Source of the DNA: Cenococcum geophilum 1.58
Lineage: Eukaryota; Ascomycota; Dothideomycetes; Gloniales; Gloniaceae
Assembly (NCBI GenBank): GCA_001692895.1
Contig: KV748208.1
Coordinates: 1,116,001 to 1,180,000 of the forward strand
Length of the DNA: 64,000 nucleotides
Reading direction: 5' to 3'
A program made the translations under genes and the position numbers. The notes under the pieces are model-generated. The model ran no database searches and was not told where the DNA came from. It saw only the letters and a list, made by a program, of their open reading frames with translations. This document shows, one piece after another, positions 57,300 through 64,000 of the stretch. Numbering within the stretch: the first letter of the stretch is position 1; each line of letters begins with the position of its first letter.

Positions 57300-59090
57300 C
57301 ATAATAATAAGATAATATTCCTTACTAGCTACTATATTAAACCCAAAGAATAATCTAACACCTATACTTAACCTACAACGCCAATTAATCCCAGAAGAAT
57401 TTAATTTATTAGCCTCAGCCTTAACCCCTAAGGAGATGGACACTAATAATATCTTATCTTTTATTAACTATATAACTACAGATAAGTAAGCGGAAGGGCT
57501 ACTACCTATTAAAATTAAAATATAAGACACTAAGACATTTATAAAAATGGTAGCACGAGAACCTAATAAATACTACCGCCTTTTATAGAACTACTACCTA
57601 AAGCTTATATAAGCTAAGATGTGTACTACTTAAGATTGTAATATTATCTAAGACCTATAAGCTTATAAGGCACTCGCTAATAACACGCGTTAAGAAATTA
57701 AAGATAACCTCTGTGTATTTAAACGCGAGGTCCAATAGTTAAAGAAGGCTAAGTGTCACAGCGACTCAGTCAATCGAGGCACGAGCGCCGTAGAACGTAT
57801 GCAAGCCTGTACAATTGGTAGTCTATTGACCCGGATATCAAGATGAGGAGTAGAAGGTGGAAAAGGACACGTTTATATACATATGCCAAGGCTCAAGCGA
57901 GCCCCCTGACTAGATCCGTTACGGAGCCGTAACACTAAGATTATACTTATTACTATAGTTACTAAAAGAGAAGGTATAATTAAATACCTATAATCTTAGC
58001 TTAATAAGTATATTTATAATAACGCTAGATACCTCTTTACTATATATAACGCCACCTAAGTTTCTATACCCCTGGTAACTTTACCTACTTAACGCCCGAC
58101 GGAGGGTTAGCGCTAAGCAGCTTTACCTAATAGAAACCCCTACTAGAGCAGCGATAATAAAAGCTACAATAATCGGACCTAAGCTGCTACTATAGGGTCT
58201 AATGTACGCTACTCTAATCCCCTAGTCTTTTAGGGAGACTGTAAGGAATATAGCTACTAGAAGATGTAAATCCGTAAGAAACTAACTTAGAGCGCCTACC
58301 TTTTTCCTACAGAAGACACTAAGATTGGCTACATTATTAGGCGAATAAAGGGTATACTATTTAATAGACTCTTCGCCTAATAGGAGACTAGTAGCCCCCG
58401 GAAGTAGTAGTTCCACTAAGAAGTCCTTAATGATCTTAACCTAATATACCGCGACTATGACCTACTAGCCACCAACTAAGCTAAACTACGTGCCCTAAAG
58501 ATAAGCCCTACCGAATTATTTAATAAGTTCTATGTTAAAATTTAGGAATATACTAGAGCCCTTACCTAAGATAATACTAAAGACTAAAAAGATCTCCTTA
58601 AAAAAGTTACTTATTACCTTAGTTACGCAGCCGCCAGCTACAACTATAATAATGTTTATAATATAGTAGCAGCCCTATAGAAGATTAAATAACGACTAAA
58701 TTAGATTGCTACTATTAACCCTTACCTAAAGACCTCCCTATAGAAGCCCTTTAGACCCACTAAACCTATATATACTAAGCCACTAACGCCTACTACCTTA
58801 AATACTACTAGAGCTAATATTAACCTCTCTATACTAACCTTTCCGTAAAAACTCCTAGATGGAGAGCGTAAGCTACTTTAGAAACTAGGATACTACTATA
58901 GATGCTATTAAGAAGGCTGTTATTATAATAGCCTAAACTGCCTAATAGCTAGGTTTAGTAGCTGCCGCCTAATACCTAACCTAATACCCTAAATACTAAA
59001 TACGTTACTATATACCACTACCATATAAGATAAAGACGTAGTAATAGTAGTAGAGTTAGATATAGAAGCGGAAAACGCTAAGTTTTAACC
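57300..59090 (+). pseudogene. Gypsy gag relic
   Basis: Broken plus-strand frame with MDTNNILSFINYI (57,436), FIKMVAREPNKYYRLL, and a DYLLAT..LRALKISPTELFNKFYVKI..YTRAL stretch (58,460-58,560) of capsid type. A CCHC-like knuckle (YYYRCYxEGCYYNSLNC near 58,880) has lost ligands. The solo LTR splits it at 57754. Many stops. Confidence 0.65.
57754..57934 (+). repeat. Solo LTR (181 bp) with CTAAG target duplication
   Basis: It starts TGTCACAGCG and ends CCGTAACA, flanked by CTAAG at 57749-57753 and 57935-57939. GC is normal and no RIP signs are evident, unlike the gypsy gag around it. A solo LTR is what remains after recombination between the LTRs of a full element. Its orientation is not certain from so short a sequence. 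Confidence 0.8.
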
Positions 59091-61209
59091 TTAAGTTGTG
59101 GGTTAAGACGCCCTAACGACGGAGGGATCTATATATCGGCTTACTTAATAGATAACTTAGTAAAGATAAATAAACGGAAATAAATAGTTTTACCTATAAT
59201 AGGAACTACTGCTAAAAAATAATATAAAAGCCGTTTTATAATTAATTATAGAGCTATTAATAAATTTATAGATACCTAATTTATACGTACTTATAATCTA
59301 CCTATCTTACCCCTTACTAAAGCCCGCGCCCTATAACTCGCTAACAGTAGTTATACTGCACAGAAGATTACCTATATAGCATAACTCTACCTAGATATAA
59401 ATAGGCACTAGAAAGAACTTTGGGCCTATATTATATTACTTATCAACTACCCTATTATCCTTGGAATAAACTAGCTTAAATAATATAACCCCTTTATTAA
59501 CTAGAAGAAGAGAGAAGTAACCTTTAACTCTAAATACTACAGAGAGACTTGCCTAGGGTATAGCCTAGCCGCCTTTATTTACTCCCTAGGATATTAACCT
59601 AAGGAACCCCTTATTACTCTACCTATGATTAACTACTACTATATAAGCGCCGCGGCCTTCTACCGCATAGCATATAGAAAAGGCTAGACTATTACTATAG
59701 CCTTTTAATTATAACTATATAAGCTTAATAAAGAACAGAATTATATCCTCTATAGTAATAGGATAGATATAGTTAACCTTTTAGAAAATAATACCCCCGT
59801 AAAACTCTATAGACTTTTACCTTTAAACTTTAAAAAGGTTATAAAGCTTAAAAAAGGACTTATTAATAAGGAACTCCGTAAGCTCCTCCCTAAGAGGTAC
59901 TATAACTTTATTAACATATGCTTATAAAAGAGCGTAGATATACTCCCCCTATATTAACCTAATAACTATACCATTAATATTAAATAAGGAAAAATGTTAC
60001 CCTATAAGAGACCCTACTTAATATTAAAAGACGAACTTCTAGTTATTAAAAAGTATATTAATAAGCACCTTAATAAAGGGTTTATTCGTTCTAGTATATC
60101 CCTAGCAATCGCCCCTATCCTCCTTACTAAGAAGCTAGAAGGAGGTATTTAATTCTATATTAATTATAGAGGACTTAACGCTATTATAATTAAGAACTAA
60201 TACCCTATACTACTTATACGCAAAACTTTTAAGCGGCTTAGCTAAGCCAAAATCTATACTAAGCTTAATATTATCGCCGCCTTTAACTACCTCTAAATAC
60301 GGGAAGGTAACGAATAAAAAACCGCATTTATATTACGCTTTAGCTAATTTAAATATACTATTATGCCCTTTGGCGTATATAACGGCCTAGGCAGCTTCTA
60401 AAGCTATATTAATAACGCCTTACGGGACTACCTTAATAACTTCTGCTCTGCGTACCTAGACGATATACTTATTTATAGCAATAACCCTTTTAAGTATACT
60501 AAGCACGTTTAAAAGGTCTTATAGCGCCTTAGGGACGCGGGACTTTATATTAATTTAAAGAAGTGCGAATTCTTAGTTATAGAAGTAAAATACCTTAAAC
60601 TAATTATTATTACTAAGGATGTCTATATAGACCCTAAGAAGGTATATATAATTACTAAATAGCAAACCCCTAACTGCATTAAGGATATATAAGCTTTCTT
60701 TAGTTTCGCCAACTTCTATTAAAAATTTATATATAACTTCTCGGGTATTATAGCACTACTTATAGCAATAATGCGAATAAAGGGCCTTTCCGTAAAAGGA
60801 AGAAAAATATATTTACGTTTTATTTAGACGCCTAAATATAAGAAGGCATTCTAAGACCTTAAAAATGCTTTTACTAAAGCACCTATCCTAGCTTACTTTA
60901 TACTAGGACAATAACTCTATCTTAAGACTAACTCCTTAGATTACGTTAACGCAGGTATCCTTTCTTAGATAGGTAATAACGGTTTCCTCTACCTAGTTAT
61001 ATTCTACTTATCTAACGTCAGGAAAAAATTTACCAGCATTTAATTTTTCTTTTCAGCCATTTCAGCATTTCCCAGCATTTCCCAGCATTTGGCGGCATTT
61101 ATAATTAAGTATTAGCATTTAGCCGCTAAATGCGGCACTTAGAATTAAGTTTTAGCAATTAGCTGCTAAATACTAGGAAATGCTGGTAAATTTTTTCCTA
61201 ATGTGCCTT

Positions 61210-61600
61210 TAAGCTCTGCATAAAGCTCTACACGAAGCTCTGCACGAAGCTCTGCACGAAGCTCTACACGAAGCTCTGCACGAAGCTCTGCACGAAGCTC
61301 TACACGAAGCTCTGCACGAAGCTCTACACGAAGCTCTACACAAAGCTCTGCACGAAGCTCTACACGAAGCTCTACACAAAGCTCTGCACGAAGCTCTACA
61401 CGAAGCTTTGCATAAAGCTCTACACGAAGCTTACACGAAGCTCTACACAAAGCTCTACACGAAGCTTTGCACGAAGCTTTGCACGAAGCTTTGCACGAAG
61501 CTCTGCACGAAGCTTTGCACGAAGCTCTACACGAAGCTCTACGACTGATGCTCTGCACGAGGCTCTGCGCGAAGCTCTGTGCGAAGCTCTGCGTACGGAG
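61210..61600. repeat. 12-bp minisatellite GCTCTGCACGAA
   Basis: About 32 copies with C/T and G/A variants (GCTCTACACGAA, GCTTTGCACGAA). Minus-strand frames of 147 and 78 codons come only from the repeat and are not genes. Confidence 0.93.
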
Positions 61601-61724
61601 GCTGTGCATCGGGTCCCCGCTATATTTCCGATAGCCTCTACACGTGCCTCTGCCAAGTATACCCCCTATATAGCCACCTTATTTTCTTTACCCTTCCTTC
61701 CTTCCTTACATCCTCCCTACTAGG

Positions 61725-61830
61725 GAGGCACCAGAGCAGCAGCCAGTAGAGGACCGTCGCCAGAACTAGACGACCGTCGCCAGAACCAGACGACCGTTAC
61801 TAGAACCAGACGACGACCGTTCGAACAACC
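61725..61830. repeat. Short tandem repeat GACGACCGTCGCCAGAACCA
   Basis: Three to four copies of about 21-24 bp between the 12-bp array and the tetranucleotide tract. Confidence 0.7.
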
Positions 61831-61892
61831 AGCCAGCGAACACTACGAGCGATTCAATCAATCGATCGATCGAATTGAACCAGAGCTGACAC

Positions 61893-61936
61893 AGGTAGGT
61901 AGGTAGGTAGGTAGGTAGGTAGGTAGGTAGGTAGGT

Positions 61937-61986
<50 letters not shown>

Positions 61987-62191
61987 ACAGACAGACAGAC
62001 AGACAGACAGATAGGCAGGCGGGTAGGTAGGTAGGTAGATAGACAAACAGACAGATAGATAGACAGACAGATAGACAGACAGATAGATAGACAGATAGAT
62101 AGGTAGGCAGACAGGTAGACAGGCAGATAGGTAGACAGGCAGGCAGGCAGGTAGGTATGCAGGTAGGTCGGTAGGTAGGTAGGTAGGTAGG
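61893..62191. repeat. Compound tetranucleotide microsatellite (AGGT/AGGC/AGAC/AGAT)
   Basis: About 300 bp in blocks: AGGT, then AGGC, AGAC, mixed AGAT/AGAC, then back to AGGC/AGGT. The blocks differ by transitions at the third and fourth positions. The 135-codon minus frame (YLPTYLPT...) is spurious. Confidence 0.95.
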
Positions 62192-63883
62192 AGAGAACCG
62201 TCGCTATATACTAAATTATCTAAAATAATATAATTTATTTTGCACCAACTGCGTAAACTAAGCAAATACTATTAAGTACGTAGGAAGAGCAATATTTATT
62301 TATTGCTTAAAGTGGGTAGAATATACGGAATGCGCAAGAAGGGCATTATATATTAATTGCGCATTAAGTGCTTAATAGGGTAGGGGTACTACTTGCCTAA
62401 GTGGCTATAAATGCGCAATTAGCTGCACTAAGTTGTTGAATGCGGCAGTGTGCCGCAGCTTAGTCGATACCATACGCTACACGTTGTGGTGCGCGAAATG
62501 CGCATTTGGCCGCCAAATGCTGCCAAATGCTGCAAAAATGCTGGTAAATTTTTTCCTGACGAAGCTTATACTATAAGAATATAACTATAAGATCTATAAT
62601 AAGGAACTTCTCGCGATTATATAAGCGTTTAAGGAATTCTAACCGGAACTCTCCTTAGTAGAACCTAACTAGCTAACTAAAGTCCTTACGGATTATTGTA
62701 ACCTTAAGTACTTTATAACTACGAAATAGCTAAACTAACGCTAAGTACGCTAGAATAAGTTCCTCTCTAGTTTTAACTTTAAAATTGTATATAGGCTAGG
62801 AGTATAAGGTACTAAGCCTAATAGCCTAATACGCCGCTTATAAGACCTTTTTTAGTCTAAAGATAACCCCTATAACTAGTTCCAATAATAAACAATCCTA
62901 AAAGCACGGAATTTAGCCCTAGGTATACTACCTATAATAGAGCTAACTGTACCTTAGCTCTATACTATAGAACTAAAATTACCTCCTAAAATTAATAAGC
63001 TTATTACTATAGTATATAACACCTCTATTAACCTATTACTATATTAACTTATTGCCGTAAAGACCGCTAGCGCCTATACGCTGCTAACTAAACTCTAAAG
63101 CTTAGGCTAGATTAATATAGCAGCCTTAAAAGTAAAAGAGAATAGGCTCTATTATAGAGGCCGTCTATTTGTCCCTAACTTAGAAAATTTTAACGGCAAT
63201 TAATCTAAATAGCCTACGACCTCTAATTAAGCGGCTATTTAGGTAAAGAAGGAACCTATAAGCTTCTTAGCCGATACTACTTTTAGCCTAAAATAATAGA
63301 CTTAGTTAAACGCTTTATAGGTACCTACTACGGTTATAAGCGCGCTAAGGCCTTTAATATAAAGTACTAAGGACTACTACACCCTTTACTAGTACCTATA
63401 TAACAATGGGCAGATATTACTATAGATTTCGTTATTAACCTACCACCCTATAAACGATATGGCTGTACCTATAAGAACATCCTTATAATAATATACCGAC
63501 TTATAAAAGAGCGCCACTACGTCCTAACTAAAGGCGTAGCTGTTAGCGACGTTACTAACGCCTTCCTTCGCGAAATCTACCGATTATATAGGTTACCTAA
63601 CTTAATTACGTCCGACTAAGGTATATAGTTTAGCTCTAATATATAGAGACAAATCTACTAACGCCTTGGCATCTCCGTTAAGATATTTATATCCTTTTAC
63701 TATAAAACTACTAGGTAACCGGAAAACACTAATACTAGTATAAAAGCGTACCTATAACAGGTAGTCGCCTATAGTTAAGATAACTAGGTAGATTACCTCC
63801 TACTAGGTAAATTCGTAGCGAATAACTATGTCTTAACTACTATAGGACTTACCCCATTCTTCGCGAATAAGGGATATTACCCC

Positions 63884-64000
63884 CATCGGCAAAATATGGT
63901 ACCCTTTCAATGGCCTCAATGGTTGGTGGTTGACGCAATTGGCGCGCAGTTGAGGTCATTTGGCAACTCGACCGACTAGCCTATGTCGTGTTTTTTTGAC
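63884..64000 (+). repeat. 94-bp dispersed direct repeat, copy 2, and window edge
   Basis: 63884-63977 matches 56491-56584. It interrupts the gypsy frame after the integrase region. The element or repeat family continues past the window end, so its limits are unknown. Confidence 0.75.

Larger units (their letters stand above)
61018..62559. mobile_element. Satellite-bearing inverted-repeat element inside the gypsy RNase H
   Basis: Terminal 24-bp inverted repeats (61018-61041 and 62536-62559; left end TCAGGAAAAAATTTACC, right end its complement) are perfect. Outside them both sides have CG, the only apparent 2-bp duplication; removing the element restores the gypsy reading YLTKL. A third, inverted copy of the terminal sequence lies at 61178-61201 with one G-to-A mismatch, so 61018-61201 looks like a complete 184-bp MITE by itself. 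The rest holds a 12-bp minisatellite, GACCGTCGCCAGAAC repeats and a tetranucleotide microsatellite. No transposase. Confidence 0.8.
56852..63883 (+). mobile_element. Ty3/gypsy LTR retrotransposon (RIP-degraded, 3' part outside or lost)
   Basis: A 5' LTR at 56852-57044, then Gag, RT, RNase H and integrase in gypsy order on the plus strand. The interior is CpA/TpG-poor with many stops, so it is a dead RIP copy. It carries three younger insertions: a MITE (57134-57269), a solo LTR (57754-57934) and a satellite-bearing inverted-repeat element (61018-62559). After the integrase region the gypsy frame is broken near 63884 by a sequence also found at 56491. No 3' LTR lies in the window. Confidence 0.85.
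59150..63883 (+). pseudogene. Gypsy pol relic (RT, RNase H, integrase), split by an insertion
   Basis: RT from about 60,000: LLVIKKYINKHLNKGFIRSS, FYINYRGLNAI, AKIYTKLNII, FKYTIMPFGVYNGLGSF (60,345-60,395), [11 protein letters not shown] (60,447-60,480, catalytic Asp pair kept), LYINLKKCEF. RNase H begins LNSLDYVNAG and YLS, is cut at 61017, and resumes at 62562 with YKIYNKELLAII. Integrase: QWADITIDFVINLP (63,408), GCTYKNILIIIYRL, ITSD..IQFSS (63,605-63,635), SVKIFISFYYKTT. The late part breaks at GYYPH near 63,880. Stops and frame shifts in all parts. Confidence 0.85.

Noticed and set aside
61166..61656. Minus frames of 147 and 78 codons rich in ELRVELRA and SCRASCKA
   Set aside because: Pure translation of the 12-bp minisatellite.
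61858..62265. Minus frame of 135 codons (YLPTYLPT)
   Set aside because: Translation of a tetranucleotide microsatellite.
1..64000. tRNA or rRNA genes
   Set aside because: None seen on reading. A tRNA scan was not possible, so a missed tRNA cannot be excluded.

Overview
The window is genomic DNA of a filamentous ascomycete (Pezizomycotina). The evidence is short GT-AG introns of 44-96 nt, fungal-specific families (HET, NWD-NACHT-ankyrin, FunK1, DUF7587-like), and long AT-rich tracts where coding relics carry many in-frame TAA/TAG stops made by C-to-T and G-to-A transitions. That last pattern is the signature of repeat-induced point mutation (RIP). I cannot place the class or species from sequence alone.

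Layout. 1-12.4 kb: relics of a kinase-like gene and a HET gene on the minus strand. They are separated by a Ty1/copia retrotransposon (642-12246, TSD GGATG) that contains a second copia element (2917-9055). 12.6-14.8 kb: an intact two-exon HET-domain gene. 15.6-18.6 kb: a decayed LINE-like ORF1 and unassigned AT-rich relics. 18.9-20.7 kb: two convergent DUF7587-like genes, one with a GC-AG intron. 22.0-23.7 kb: a pogo/Fot1-type transposase with one nonsense codon.

23.7-42.2 kb: a gene-dead AT-rich block with at least four minisatellites and a MITE. It also holds RIP-degraded relics of gene families that are not ordinary transposon genes: a FunK1 kinase, a DUF7025/AAA+ ATPase and a putative SANT/Myb-like protein.

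42.2-52.0 kb: a normal-GC island with three apparently functional genes, all on the plus strand: an RBM39/Rsd1-type splicing factor, a fungal protein of unknown function, and a Ptc6-like PP2C phosphatase with a predicted mitochondrial presequence. 52.0-53.1 kb: a 75-bp tandem duplication and a foldback element with long flanking duplications. 53.4-56.3 kb: an NLR-like NWD-NACHT gene with a very short ankyrin tail.

56.8 kb to the end: a RIP-degraded Ty3/gypsy element. Its 5' region holds a MITE and a solo LTR, and its RNase H region holds a 1.5-kb satellite-rich inverted-repeat element. It is broken off near 63884 by a sequence that also occurs at 56491.

The window shows two compartments: short islands of intact genes set in transposon-rich, RIP-mutated DNA. 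HET and NLR-type self/non-self recognition genes lie at the island edges. The clearest unusual points are the degraded non-transposon gene block, the conflict between nesting order and LTR divergence in the copia pair, and the two inverted-repeat elements near 52.7 and 61.8 kb.
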